Shown: positions 21,477 to 37,000, counted from the first letter of the stretch. The stretch is DNA of 64,000 bases from Eucommia ulmoides (GCA_016647705.1 CM028336.1:10548880-10612879); one strand, 5' to 3'. Translations and numbers: made by a program. Notes: generated by a model from the letters alone, not told the origin.

Positions 21477-24400
21477 TTAAAGAGCTTCTGAGAAGCGTAG
21501 ATCGGCAGGACCAGGACCCAATATCCCTTTCTGTTCACTTATCTTACCCAGTCCCTGAGATGACTCAGCCTGTGCCTGCACATTCTTTTCTTCATGTCTC
21601 ACCGAAACCCCCCCTTGCCACTCCATCTACAATAACAAAGAAGAAGGAGAAGCATCACATAATTGCCGGTAAACACTTCATGAATGACAGAACGTCGGGT
21701 CGAATTTTGGTAATGTAGAAAACCCAATGGGCCTAACTCACTCTTAAAAGACATTTTGTAAGAGGAGGATTGCTCTCGGCTTTATATATATAGCTCAAAA
21801 TCAGGTAACACAAGCGATGTGGGATTCAACAGGCCCCCTCACGCACAGGGTGGACTTTTGACAAACCACTACGAATGGATATCGGGAGAAGGCCCCAATA
21901 TCGATGTGGGATTCAACACGTCCCAACGCGCAGGGTGAAGTTTTTGATAAACCACTGTAAATAGATTTCGGGGGGCCTAACAACATCGATTTGGGATTCA
22001 ACACACCCAACATTAGACAGTAGTCCTGGTTCTGATACCATGTAGTAATCAATGAGTCTAATTCAGTCTCAAAAGACACATTGGAAGAGGAGGATTACCT
22101 CTAGACTCATATATAGTGTTTGGTTGCATGGAATTGAAATTGTTTACATGCGTTCATTTCGAATTGGAATTTCATGACTTCAATTCCATGCTCCCAAATG
22201 CTAACAAATTGCCAATCTATAGCACAATGTATCAAAAGGAGATGTTTAAAAGCAACCGGGGAAATAACTTCTGACGAGTGCTTGTAATTATGTGAAAAAG
22301 CAGGCGATAAAAAAGCATAAGCTTATGTTGATTATTTGGTAAATATAGCTATAAAAGCAATTATTATAAATAACCAAATTACATTAAAAAAAAAGAAAAG
22401 AGTTTTAGACTTTTAAAAGATTAGACACCGTTTGATAACGTTCTTTAAATTCTTTTTTCCCTTGTAAGCAAGAAATTACTAAAAATAAAAGTATTGTTTG
22501 TTTTATGTTTTTAAAAGAGAGTAAAGTATATTAAGAAACAAAAAATAATTATTTTTTATTTCTTCGATTTTTATATTGTAAGCAAATTTTTTCAATCCTT
22601 AAAAAAATATCTTTTGGATTAAGAGATTGATTATATCGATAACAATAAGATATCATGTATAATTCTCTATGTTATCAAACAGTGCCTTGTATTTTGAATA
22701 TTTTAAAAACATCCGACCAACGGTTTGGAGCAAATTTATGGTTGTATCATTTTGGGTCGAAACATCCATATATTTCATAATCACAGGTGAGAAGAGGACT
22801 ATTCCAATAAGCAACAACGGTGAACCCCCGTCATGCTACCACCCTTCCTAATTTTGTAAGCAATTACCTCGTCATGATTGTGGCTTCCATCCAATAACGG
22901 GGTCATGAGAGGAGGTGTAATATCTGGGTCGCGCTTTTGAAATATGAACGTGGTATAAAGACCTACAGAAGTGGAAAGCAAAAGAATAAGAAATTGTGAG
23001 AAATGATCAATTTCTAAATTTTTTAGGAAAATTCTCTCAAAAGTCTCCTCTCATAAAAATACCATTTTATGGAATTCTATAACTGTGATTTTTTTACACA
23101 TGAGATGGTCCTTAGAAAATTATTTTTTGAATCTTGAGACCTCTAAAAAAGTCTCCTAATTTTTTATGTAATACTTTTAAGGAAAAAAGAGAAATAAATG
23201 AAGTAAGTACCTAACACGTCGTATGTCCTAGGAAGAAGTCTTCCCCTTGGATCCACAAGGTTATGACCGGCATCTGGCAGCATGCCCGCAAATTGTGCTC
23301 TGTCAAAGACATGGCAACAAGGGAAAAGAAATGCAGCCTTTCTGTCAACACTAATTGGAAACCAAAAGAGAGATGCAAGTAGAATATCCTTAACTTTTCG
23401 TCTTGGGGTCATGTGTTGATCAAAAGTCATGATCGTTCATCTTAGGTAGGATTGACAAAACGAGTATTTATATCATAACACAACATAAAACCAACACGAA
23501 ATTATTAGGTATGAATTTAGTTTATTAGATAACTGGTTGTCATCGGGTCGGAGTCGTCGGACATGATAAGCATAATAAGAAACATGTCAAATTTCACGTT
23601 TACCTGATTACCCGATAAGCAACACGAACGATACGATAATAATTAATCGGATGTTTAGGTTACACGATAAGAAAGACATAATAGGTCACACGATAATTTC
23701 AGAAATTATTTTTAAAATAAAAATATACTAATAAATATTTCTAAATATTCCCTAAATTTGTCTAATATTACAGTTTAGTCCATATTATATATATTATTTT
23801 AAGATATGGATTATGGAATTGTTGGCAACTATTTTAAGACCTTTCATATTTGGTGTGAATGTTGTTTAGGAGGTACCATTTTATTGGTATTTTTTTTGTT
23901 CCTTTTTTTCTTTTCTTTCTTGTAGTTGTATAATTTTCTTATATTTTGTTCTTTTATAAATTGCGTTAATAGGTCTTTAATGTATAATTGGTTAAACAAG
24001 TCTTCATTGTGACATGATATCTTATTGTGTTGTGTCAATATTTCGTATTATCATGTCACACCATAAATTATCGTGTCGTTTCGTGTCAACCCGATAAATT
24101 TTATGTCATTGTGTAACATGATAAATTATCGTGTCTAGGGATGTCAATGGATACGCCATACCCATCCCACCTGAATCACCCACTAGACACACACCCACCT
24201 AATTTGGATGTCCTGTTCATAAGCGGTCGAATCGGTTGAAATTTTGGACAAATTCATTTTGTCGGAGCGGATACTGGGCTTTGATCCAATCCCAACCGAA
24301 GCACCCGATCTGACTGAATCAAATACCTTAAGCAGAGGATTTTTCTTCGTTCATCGCATCGTTTCATCATTTGTAGTAGTGGTTTAAGGGCTAAGGGGAT

Positions 24401-25053
24401 GATGATTTGCGCCATTGTGAAGAAGATGACGATGAAGATAATAGGCCCAACCCCCAAATTGCAATGGTTTCCATCTCGACCTAACTCCGATTCGTTTTTC
24501 CAAAACTCAAGTACTCCGTTTTTCTCAGCTGAAAGGTCAACCCCCATCTCTTTCTCTAACTTCGTCAACAAATCTATCTATTGCGATTATGGATTCCAGT
24601 TTGATTATGTCATTTCTCATTCATTTTTTCATATGAAGTTACCTGATTGTTGACACGATTGCCAATGATTTCCATAAATTCAATTCATTGTCATAGCTAG
24701 TCTTTTGCAGAAATAGTGTCTTCATTTTGTGTTGGGGGTTCGACCGGCCCGCAAAACAGCGGTTTGCTTCCACATTTTGGTTGAAAGCAGGTGACATTTT
24801 TTCAGACCCGATCTCATTCGGGTTGGCTCTCGGGTCAACCAAAAAATAAGGCCACCCGACATCTACAAACCCCTATGCATGTCGTATTGTGTCAACCCAA
24901 TAAGTTTCGTGTCGTGTTCGTTTTCAGGTTTTATAACACGATAACTTATAGTGTCGTGTTCGTGTCAGACTATGATACGATATGATAACACAATTTGTCA
25001 GCCCTAATCTTAGGTTACGTGCTGATCCAATGTTATGAAAAACAAACATTAAG

Positions 25054-25090
<37 letters not shown>

Positions 25091-28000
25091 GAATCCTATC
25101 ATATTGCAAAGATGTAAAAAAAACTAGATACTGAGATAACATGATCATACCAAATAGAAAGAATGAACAAATAAAGGAGCACAAAAAGAACCGAATTATG
25201 AGCAAAGTTGATATCCACCTTGTTGTCACAATACAACTTCATAGGAAGACTTATTGGTCTTTTAAGCTCTTTCAGAACCTGTTTTAGCCAAAAAATCTCG
25301 CACACTCCCTGCGCCATTGATCTGAATTCCACTTTAGCACTACTTCTAGCAACAACACTTTGCTTCTTGCTCCTCCAAGTGACTAAATTGTCCCATAGAA
25401 ACGTACAGTATCCCAATATTGACCTTCTATCAGTGAGCAAACCTGCCCAATCAGCATCTGTATACACCTCAATCCCTTTCCTCATTTTTCTTTAAGAAGA
25501 ATAATTTTCCTGGTGTGCTTTTTAGATAACAAAGAATTTAATACACAACTTCCAGATGTTCTTTGTACGGGGAATGCATAAATTGACTTACCATGCTCAC
25601 CGCGAAAGCAATGTCATGATATATATGTGACAAGTAAATAAGTCTTCCAACTAGTTTTTGGTATCTTCCCGTGTCTACTGGAATGCCATCTTTTACATCT
25701 CCAAGTTTAGCATTAGCTTCTATTGGAGTATCAGAAGGTGTGCAACCAATCATTTCAGTTTCTTTCAAGAGATCTAGAATAAACTTCCATTGTGACACTA
25801 CAATGCCCTTTTTTGACCTTGCCACTTCCATTCCTAGAAAATACTTTAGTTGACCCAAATCTTTTATCCTAAATTCTTTGGCTAAGCTCTACTTCAATCT
25901 ACTCATCTCTCATAAATCATCTCCAGTTAGAATTATATCATTCACATAGACAATTAAGACAGATACCTTATCTTTGGTAGATTTCTTTGTGAAGAGAGTA
26001 TGATCAGATTGTCCTTGTGTATATATCCTTGGCTCTTAACAAACTTTGAAAATCTCTCGAACCAATCTTGGGGAGACTGTTTAAGACCATATAGAGACTT
26101 CTTTAGTTTACATACCTTTGTTCCAAATTTCTCAGTAAATCCAGGTGGAGACTCCATATAGACTTCCTCCTGTAAGTCTCCATTCAAAAAAGTATTATTC
26201 TCATCCAGCTGATTCAGAGGCCAATCAAGATTAACAGCAACAGACAAAAGTACCTGAACTGTATTTAAAGTTTCAGAGTAGTGTACTCTATATGTCTGGG
26301 TGAAGCCTTTAGCTACAAGATGAATCTTGTATCTTTCCAAAGATCCATCTGAGTTGTACTTCACGGTAAATACCCATGCAGCCAACAACTGTCTTCCCAT
26401 ATGGCAGATCCACTTTCTCCCAAGTAGCATTCTTCTCCAGAGCTCTCATCTTCTCAAAAATTGTTTCTTTCCACTCAGGAACATTTAGAGCCTCTTGGAC
26501 ACTATTAGAAATGACCACTAGACACTTGTAAAATAAAGGCACAATATGAAGATGAAATATTTTTGTAAGATACAAAATTTAACAAAAGATGTTTAGTACA
26601 AAACCTAACACCTTTCCTAAGAGCAATAGGAAGATGAAGCTGACTAGAAGAATTTGACTCAGAATTACTTGGAGGAATCTTTGACGAGTCATCATGAATT
26701 TCATGATCTAACCTCTTATTAGATTCTTGGTAGCGCTATGGGATAGTGCATCTTTTTTGTGCTAGATACTCCTTTGAATATACAAGACCTTTATACTGTT
26801 TCGCACACATCTCTGTTGTTTCAGTATTTTGATTCTGAGATGGCATTTTCATCGGTAGATTCAATATTTTTAACATTTAATTCATTTGTTTTCTCAGACT
26901 TTGTATTTTCCATATCATTCGCTTTTGGTAACTGTTTGTGAGAAACATCATCATGAACAAACTCAAAAATTAAACCATCTAAAAAATCATCTTCACTAGT
27001 GCTCTCCCCCTGAAGATGAGAATCGTTGTAGTTGGATTGTCTTTCAAAAAATGTGACATCCATAGACACAAACATGTTTTTGGAAACAGGATCAAAACAT
27101 TTATAACCTTTCTGATTTGTAGGATAGCCTACAAAAATACATTTATGTGTTTTTGGATCAAGCTTAGAACGTCTAGGATTATAAACAAAGGCCACACTTC
27201 TAATTTTTTTTACGGGAATATCTGTTGTTAACCGAGTGGTGGGAAAACATTCAATAAAAAGCTTTATTGGTGTTTTAAAGTTTAAAATTCTCGCAGGCAG
27301 CCCATTAATCAAATAAGTGGCTGTTAAAACAGCTTCTTCCCAAAGATACTTAGGAACCTTAGTTTGAAAATTTATGGCTTTAGCAACTTCAAGGAGATGT
27401 CTGTTTTCTCTTTCAGCCAACCCTTTTTGTTGAGGTGTATTATTACAAGAACTTTGGTGAACAATTTCTTTTTCAGCAAAAACATTTCCTAACATAGTGT
27501 TAAAAAATTCATTTCTATTATCACTTTGAAATTTTTTAATCTGAGTATGAAATTGTGTTTGAACTATATTATAAAAAATTTTAAACACAATTTGGACATC
27601 AAATTTTTCTTTTAAAAAGAACACCCAAGTGACTCTAGTATGATCATCAATGAAAGTAACAAATCGGTGTTTTCTAGAAAAAATTGGCACTCTAGAAGGA
27701 CTCCAATCATCACTATGAATCATAGTAAATAGTTTTGATTTTTTATATGGTTGAGATGGAAAAACAACCCAATGATGTTTTGCTAATTCACAAGATTCAC
27801 ACCGAAAACAGAAGAATTTTTATTCATTAATAACTTGGGAAACAAATATTTTAAATATTGAAAATTTGGATTGTCCTAATTGATAATGCCATTACATAAT
27901 CTTACTGTCACTAGAAACAGAAATAGAATTGAAACAAGTCTGTTGATCTTGCCTTCCAAAGGTTGATCTGTTATTAAAGAAGTAGAGGTCACCATTTTAT

Positions 28001-31000
28001 TTAACACCCCTAATCATCTTCCCTGAGGTTAAATCTTGAAATTCACAACGAGAAGACCAAAAAATAACTTGACAATTATGATCAAGAGTTAATTTGCTGA
28101 CAGAGATGAGATTATATAACAAATGAGGAACGTGCAAAACATTTTTAAGAATTAGAGAAGGAAAAAATGTTAACTGTTCCTTTTCCAACAACAGTTGTAA
28201 ATGAGCCATCGGTAATTATAACTTTTTGATTCCCTGCACAAGGTGTATATGAAGAAAAAAATTACGAAGTGCCGGTCATATGATCCGTAGCACCTGAATC
28301 TAATATCCAAGAGTCATTAGACTTGGTACAAACGATGGCGACAATGAAAGAGTTAGAAATAAAGATGGGTTAGAATTTCCTAAGGATTGGGACTGAAACA
28401 TTTTATATAGGTGCTCTATCTGTTCCTTTGTAAACGGAAGTGACTCTGAGGAAGATTGTTACCTTGAATCTGTGCTGTTAGCTTGAAATGCGCCGACACC
28501 TTCCCCTGACTTGGTGTCACTGCTTGGTTTTTTCTTCCAATTTGCCGGTTTCTCATGCAGCTTCCAACAACTTTCCTGAGTATGCCACGGCCTTCTACAG
28601 TGGTCACATCAAGTTCTCTGCTTTCCTCCTCGCCTATCTCCTTTTGAATCTGCACCTTGGGCAACAAAAGCAGATCCCTCACCATCTATTTTTGGTTTAT
28701 CAATGTTCTTCAACATCACTTGCCTCCGTGCTTATTCTATACGTACTTTGGAAAAAACCTCCCTTATCGTCGGCAAGGGTTTCTTTACGTCCTCAAAACC
28801 TTATCGAGTTCTTCGTTCAAACCAATTAAGAACACAAATACCCGGCCTCTCTCAATCTTTTTTTTGTACCGAGCACTATCATTTGAATTTTCCCATTGTT
28901 CATCTTCAAATATATCCAATTCCTGCCAAACCGCCATCATATCATTGTAGTAGGTTGTTACCTCACGATTGACTTGCTACATCTTCTACATTCGAGTGTT
29001 TAATTTGAGCAATTATGAATGATTGTCCAAATCTGAATAAGTTTCCCGAACTGCTTCCTAGACATTGCGAGCCATCGGCAGGAACAAAAAAGGCTTTCCA
29101 ACAATTGGTTCCATGGAATTGATCAGCCAGGCAGTTACTATTGAGTTTTCCGAACACCACTGCCTGTATCTCGAATCATCGGTGGTTGGCAGTTTCACTT
29201 TGCCATTCAAGTGCCCGAGTTTCCCTTTACCGTCGATCACTAACCGCACGGACTGAGACCACTCAAGGTAATTCTTTTCATTCAATTTGTGAATGGTAAT
29301 TTGAAGAGAATTTTCAGAAAAGGGGGCAATTGAAAGCGGCGGCTGCAAAGCTCCCCCGACGACATCACCGAAAGCGGCGGCTGCGAATCCATCGACGACA
29401 TCGCCCCACTGCTGGCGTCTGACGAGGCTGAGCCGGAGCCGAAGCCAACCATGGCGACCTTGAAATTCATGATCAAACCCTAGGGCTTTAATGCCATATA
29501 GAAAGAAAGGAGGGAATAATTCTATTATTTATTGATTCAATTACAAGGGAGCAAACAACTTTAAATAGGAAAAGAATGACACACGACTACCAACCCTAGA
29601 ATCTCATACAATCAATGAATTTCTTAATTTATTCAAACTACTACTTTCTTAATTTATTTAAATCTCTAACCAATCAAACCCTAACAAAATATAACCCTAA
29701 TTTACCGAAAATATCTTAAGAAACCCTTTTGCGAAAAAACAAACTGCACACTTTTAATAGCATGCAGAAGGAAACTAACATCATGTTTCGCTGGATTTGG
29801 AAAATAATAAAAGAAGCAACCGTTCTCATTAATATATTTACTATAATTATAGATCACTGATTAGGGCTGGAAAAACGGGTATTTACACGATGACACGAAA
29901 CGAAATTATCAGGTTTGGGTTTTGCTTATCAGGTATTGGATCATTATCGTATCAGACCCGATAGTACGATAAGAAATAGTATAGGTTATCAGGTTGACCT
30001 GATAACCTGATAGGTTACACGATAATAAATTCGTGTATTCAGGTTACACGATAATCTGAGACCTAATAGGTTACCCGTTAATTTAATAAATTATTTTTAC
30101 ACCTCCAAATTATCCAATATTATAATTTTTATTTTTTTTGTAAATAAATTGTGTTAACAAGTTGTCAACTTAACAGGTCGTTAATGTGTAATGGAAATCT
30201 ATGAGATTATCTTATCGTGTCGTGATTACCTAATAGGTTTCGTGTTTTCGTGTGACACGAAAAATTATCGTGTCATGTCGTGTTGGCACGATAATTTTCG
30301 TGTCGTGTTCGTATTTGGGTAGTTTGACACGATATGTTTATCATGTTGTGTTCGTGTTTGCTCTTATCGTGTTATCGTGTAACGACCTATTATACGAATT
30401 GCAAGCCCTATCACTGATGAGTTCAACAATTAGTAACGTTTTCTTATGCTTCCCACAGAAACATGAATATTAGCTAGGCTCATCTGAACAATCTTAGAAT
30501 GACTCCATAAACATTGCTTCTACCTTCAACAACAACAACTAAGTCTTTGTTCCACTTATATAGGGTCGGCTACATGAATCCATTTACGCCATAGTGATCG
30601 ATCAAAGCCCATCCCCTCTATTAGGTTTAATGTCATCAAATCATTTCTAATAGTCTTGTCCAACGTCTTCTTAGGTCTACCTCTCCCTCTAATAGTCCCC
30701 TGCACTTGAACTAAATCACATTTTCTCACTCGTGCTTCTATAGATCTTCTATGCACATGCCTAAACCATCGTATATGGTTTTCTCTAATTTTCTCTTCGA
30801 TGAGTGCTATTCCTAAATTCTCTCTAATAGTTTCATTCTTAATTTTATCCATTCTCGTCTTCCCACTCATCCACTGCAGTATCCTCATTTCTGTCACCTC
30901 AATTTTTAGGACATGATTCGTTTTTATCGCCCAACATTCAAAACCATACAAAAACGCTGGTCTTATAGCAGTCTTGTAAAATTTTCCTTTAAGTTTCAAT

Positions 31001-34000
31001 GGAATCCTACGATCACAAATCACCGCAACTGCATTTCTCCACTTTAACCAACCTGCCTTGACTTTATGTGTAATATCCTCCTTGATTTCACCATTACTCT
31101 GAATCATTGAAACTAAATATCTAAAATGATCAACCTTCGGCACCTCCTCATCTCCAATTTCGACCGCCCCACCCTCTCTCCGGGCATTACTAAAATTGCA
31201 ATGCATGTATTCCGTTTTATTTCTACTAACCTTCAAATCTTTAAACTCTAAAGCTTCTCTCCATCTTTCTAAGTTAGTATTAAGACATATTCTACTTTCG
31301 TCAACTAATACGATGTTATCCGCAAACAACATACTCCATGGTACTTCATCTTGAATATATTTTGTGAGTTCATCCATCACTAGAACAAAAGAGGTAAGAA
31401 CTTAAAGATGATCTTTGATGTAAGCATATATTAATAGGAAATGCACAAGAATTGCCTCCTCCTGTTCGAACACTAATGACTACATCTTCATACATATCCT
31501 TAATTACCTCGATATACACATTGGATACCTGTTTCTTTTCTAGTACCCACCACAAAACTTCTCTAGGTACCCGATCATAAGTTTTTTTCAGGTCCACAAA
31601 TACCATATGTAAATCTCTCTTCTTTTCTCTATATTTTTCCATTACTCTCCTGAGTAAATAGATATCTTCAGTGGTTGATCGGTTGGGCATAACTCCAAAT
31701 TGGTTTTCTTCTATGCTCGTTTCACGTCTTATTCAATATTCTAATCCCTTTCTCTCAAAATTTCATAGTATGACTCATAAGTTTTATACCCCGATAGTTT
31801 ATGCAACTTTTAACATCTCATTTATTTTTATAAATGGGCACTAAGATACTTCTCCTTCAGTTGTCAAACATTCTCTTAATTCTCAAAATGTCATTGAAAA
31901 GTCTAGTCAACCACTCTATCCCAATATCTCCCAAACTTTTCCATACCTTTATAGGGATTTCATCTGACCCTACTACTTTTCAAATTCTTATCTTCCTTAG
32001 TGTTATTCTAACTTTCGAAACCCTAATTTGGCTTTTTGGACCTCCTCATTCCACCATCAACTTTCTTTATATCGTGGTCCTCCTCCTCTACAAAGTCCAA
32101 ACATTTCTTTTCCTATCCCTCTAATACGACTTGTCATATCCATCCACATTTTGTTCACATCCTCATGTCTCTTCCATAACTCATCATTGTTAATTTTATC
32201 CTTAAATAACTTCATTTTTTCACCTCTTAGATCTCTCCAACGTATCCTTACATGCCTACTTATCTTAGACTCTTGTTTCCACCCTTGAAACTTTAAATTA
32301 GTGGCCATTAGTCTATGTTGGGTAGCAATACTCTCTCCGGGTATAACTTTACAGTTCTTACATATTAAACGATCACTCGTTCTAGTAAGGACAAAATCTA
32401 TCTAACTATTTCTCTGACCACTCTTAAATGTGATAAGGTACTCATCCCTCTTCCTAAAACATGTATTTAGAAGAACTAAATCATACGTCATAGCAAAATC
32501 TAAAATCATTTCACCCATTGCATTTTTCTTCCCAAATCCATAACCACCATGTACTTTTTCGAAAGTCCCCATTTCCTTCCCGACATGTCCATTCAAGTCT
32601 CCCCCAATAAATATTTTTTCTTGGTTAGATATAACTTTGAACGACTCGGTCCATCTTCTCCCAAAATTCTCGTCTAACATTTTCTTGCAGTCCAACTTGG
32701 GGAGTGTACACACTAATAATGTTAATCACCTCCCCTCCAATTACCAGCTTTATATCCATCATCCTATTGCCGATTCTCCTAATATCAACAACGCTATCCT
32801 TCAAATCCCTATTTACCATAATACCCACCTCATTCCTATGTTTGTCATTTCCCGTATACCATAATTTATATCTCGTACTCTCAATTTCTCTAGACCTCTC
32901 TCCAACCCACTTAGTTTTCTGCAAACATAGAATATTAATCCTCCTCCTACTTATCACGTCCACCAATTCTCGAGTCTTAAACATCAGCGTTCCTATATTC
33001 CAAGTTGCCAACCTAAGCCTATTTTCATGGACTAACTTCTTTATCCACACTCGTCCACCATAATGCGGCAACCCTCTCTCATTTGACACCGTATCAGGGC
33101 AAAAACACGGCACGTCGCTTCCGGGTGACGCCCTAGCCCACCCTCTCCCGTTATTCACAACATCTGGGCGGTGGAAATGTAGCGAGTCGCTAGTAAGGAA
33201 CGCCCAACGCTTAATGTATTGGGATTCATGTCATAAAAATTCTGACAAAATTTTCTGTTAGTTGTCAGCTACCTAACGCAACCTTCCTCCTTTACCCGGG
33301 CTTGCAAACGCCCCAACGTTTAATGCATTTGGATTCATATCATAAAAGTTCTGACAAAATTTTTCGTTGTCTTCTACCTTAAATAAGTAATTTTCAAAGT
33401 ATTACTACTTCAAATATTAGTCACAAATTCATGCTAAAAAATCTCCCTCTCTCTCACAAAGCAACACACCCTCGAGCTCCTAGGAAGACTCTTCTAATAA
33501 TCCTTTAATATTGCAAAGATGAAAAAAAACCTAGATATTGACATAACACGACTACATGCCAAATAGAAAGAAATGGCACAAATTAAGAAACAGGAAAAGA
33601 TTCTTTAAGTTGCATATTGCTAATCCACTCACTTGTTATCATCATAAAACTCGGTCAAGTTTTGTATCTCCACGTACTCAAGACCAGCTTCTCTAGCCAA
33701 CCTGGCAAAAACATTACATTCGTTGGCGATTAAAAACATTAGCAGTTTCTAAAACTTGAAAGCCGTAAAGCTAGTATTCGGAAGACAATGCTATGACTCA
33801 TACAGCCATTTTAGAGGTCAAGATAAAATCTAGACACTTGTGGAATAGTAAATGAAATGTAGACCCGAAAAGAAATCCCCTGCGAGGGCCAGTCAACTTA
33901 AGAAGATGTTTACCTTAAAACATGATATTTGATGCCATGCCTAAGAATTGGCATGATTAATGGTATAAGGTGATTAATAGGGCTATTTCAAAATGATAAT

Positions 34001-37000
34001 AGCAGATATTAGTATCATGCCTTAGCCGTACCTTATCAAGCTTGGGAAATGAACCAAGCAATGGGCTTCAGCAGATGTCTCATTTGTGAATTTCAACTGG
34101 TATTTTTTCCCAAAGAAAGGAAACCTGAAAATGGAATGGACATTTAATTATCAAAAAATTGTTTTTGCGAAATAAGTGAAAAATTATCAAACAACAACAA
34201 CAAAAAAAAGGGATGCCAGAAAACTCAAATTCGATATATACTTCTCTTCCTCAACTTCAAAGGTAATCGTGTAGAGTTCTGATCTAATACAGTTTGGAAC
34301 AATGTTGAGCTTCATGCTACTGCTTCTGTTATGGTATGCTTCAACATTCTTTTGGTACTTTGCCCTGCTAGGCCCAAATGTTATAAGAGTTTCATACACT
34401 AAAAATAGAACACTGCTTGAGAAAGGTTGAGCCAAAAAGTAACAGTACATGCCAGCAACAAAATAATTTTTTTAACAATATAAGATAAGACTATCGTTAC
34501 ACATTAAACACATGCACAAAGATTTTGAAATAAAAACTAGTCTTTCCTATTCCAGAATAACCATGCATAAAGCTGAGTTCTTTGCACAAAAAATGCTATT
34601 TTACCATTTATTTGAAAAAGAAAAAGAGGTACCTTTTAACTTATTTACACAGTGGAGTAAAATGCTTTTGCAATTTGAGCTTTTAACGCCAATTGCAAAG
34701 TGTTTTATGGTGGACTAAATTAATTAAATTTATCAACATTACTTAGAAAACTAAAAAACAGAAAAGCACCTTTCGTGGAAACACTTTATAAAAATAGTAT
34801 ATTTTCCCTAAAAGCTCCTGTACCAAGACACGCCTCAATTTAACTGGACTCGGTATTTTTCGGGCGCAATCTGCAAAAAGCCTGCTGCCATGTATTTGTA
34901 ACTTATAGAAGTACTGTGTTAGAATCCCACATCGACTAAGTATGGGCTTGGTTGGTGGTTTATAAGCCCCTAGGCACCCTCCCCTTGTAAACCCGTTTTC
35001 AAGGGTGAGTTCTAGCTAGTGGGTTTATAATAATTGGTATCAGAGCCTAACCCTACGCCTACGTGGCCGCGCTTGTGTGGCAGGCTATCCAAGGCTGACA
35101 GGCTTCTAGGTAAGACCCGCAGAGGGCAAGGCCGATGAGGGCGGACGTTGGGGTAAAGAGGCCGACATGGACGTTGACTGTGAAAGCCTAGGGGAATGTT
35201 AGGATCCCACATCAACTAAATATGAGCTTGGTTGGTAGTTTATAAGTCCCTAGGCACCTTACCCTTGTAAGCCGATTTTCAAGAGTGAGTTCTACCTAAT
35301 GGATTTATAACAATAAAGTTTGGACGGCGGGTAATGATAGACCACCAATTAAGTACACCTATGCACGACGCAAGAAAGAAAATGACGCAAGAGATGAAAG
35401 TTACTAATTACCTTGGGAGAGTTTTGGGAAAGCTGTTGGGTGAGAATAGGAAAGCTTTATTAGCCATAATTACCTAGTTAATCATTATCTTGTATGGTAA
35501 TCTGGGTAATTATGGGGGAGGAGTTTTATATGGTAATATGTAGGCAACTAAAGGGGCAAAAGGGAGTGTGTATGCAATATCCAGAATCATTTTGTATTGA
35601 GCTTGGGCTCTAGGAGAGAACCAAGTCTCTCGAATACCTAGGTGTTTGATTGTTCGCTTGATTTCAATAAAATACACTTCCTTTCCCTCTCATCTTGTTT
35701 GTTTTTCATTACCACTAAACCTAGGGTTTATCATTTGGCATCAGAGCAGGTGCTGGACTTATGGTGACAAGGATGCATGCTAGGTTTGAAATAGTAGAAG
35801 AAACCGTGAACACGGTGCAGGAGGAGTTAGGAGCAATAAAGGAGATGATGAAAATACCTAACCTAGAGCAAGGGCTCGCGACATTGGCTGAAAAAATCGA
35901 CCAACTCCTGAAGATTTAGAACAAAGTGGCGCAAGAAAGTGGAGCCCAAAGCCATAATCGAATCGACGACGAGATCTGGGCGACCGAGGAGCGTGAACGA
36001 CGTCGCAAGGCGGCGGGACCACGTGTGACAACACCGACGAGGGCACCAGACCAAGCGAGCGATTCCCCTGGCGAGCTTTGGGCGACCGAAGAGTGCGAAC
36101 GACATCGCTAGACTGTGAGATAACGTGCGACGACGTCGGCGAGGGCGCTAGAACATGCGAGCGATGCCGCAAACGGCAGCCATAGCGAGGACTGGACACC
36201 GTCCGCGCAATGGGACCTTTGACCTAGAAGAATTGAGCTCTCCTCCTTTGATGGCGAGAACCCTGACAGCTGGATAATAAAGGCAGAGAGATATTTCGCC
36301 TTGCATTGCTTGACCAACACAGAAAAGCTAGAGACGACCATCATCAGCTTTGAAGGGGAAGCTCTGGTCTGGTTTGGATGGGAGAACAAGAGAAGGCCTT
36401 TCCTAAGTTGGGAAGAACTCAAATTGCAACTCCTACTGAAGTTCCGATCTCTTCCCAATGGCTCAAGGTATGAGGAGTTTGTGGCTCTTAGGCAAAGTGG
36501 AACAGTAAGGGACTATAGAAGAATGTTTGAGCAATTGGCCTCAATGTTAAAAGACCTCTCTCAACAAGTGTTGAAGTCCACATTCATAAATGGGTTAAGG
36601 AGTGACATTAGGGTTGAGTTGAAGGTATTGGGCCCAAATGGGATTGAAAGTGCTATGGACCTAACAATGAAAATTAAAGCAAAAAATTTAGAGCTCAAGA
36701 GTAGTCGGGCCTCAATTGGGCCGGTTTATTCACGTGGGCCTAGGGACTCTAATTACCCACCCGTCAAAATTCCGGCGGGACGAAACACTACGACAGTGGA
36801 AACAACAATTCCAACAAAGGCTCACGAAGGGGGAGGATTTCGAAGATTAACGGGGGCGGAATTGCAATATAAACGAGATCGCGACCTTTGTTATAAATGT
36901 GACGAAAATTTTTCACCAAGATATCGTTGCAAAAAGCGAGAACTACAAGTGGTTCTGTTCCAAGAATATGAAGCGGAGACACAAGCGGCGGAAGATGAGG

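Noticed and set aside
23164-23430. Open frame starting [12 protein letters not shown] as a separate short - strand gene
   Set aside because: Only its last part (23299-23211) is coding. An acceptor at 23300 and the match DDNKAQFAGM across the junction show it is methyltransferase exon 9; the upstream part is intron.
32028-33063. Several + strand open frames over the LINE
   Set aside because: They are the complement of the LINE endonuclease coding strand.
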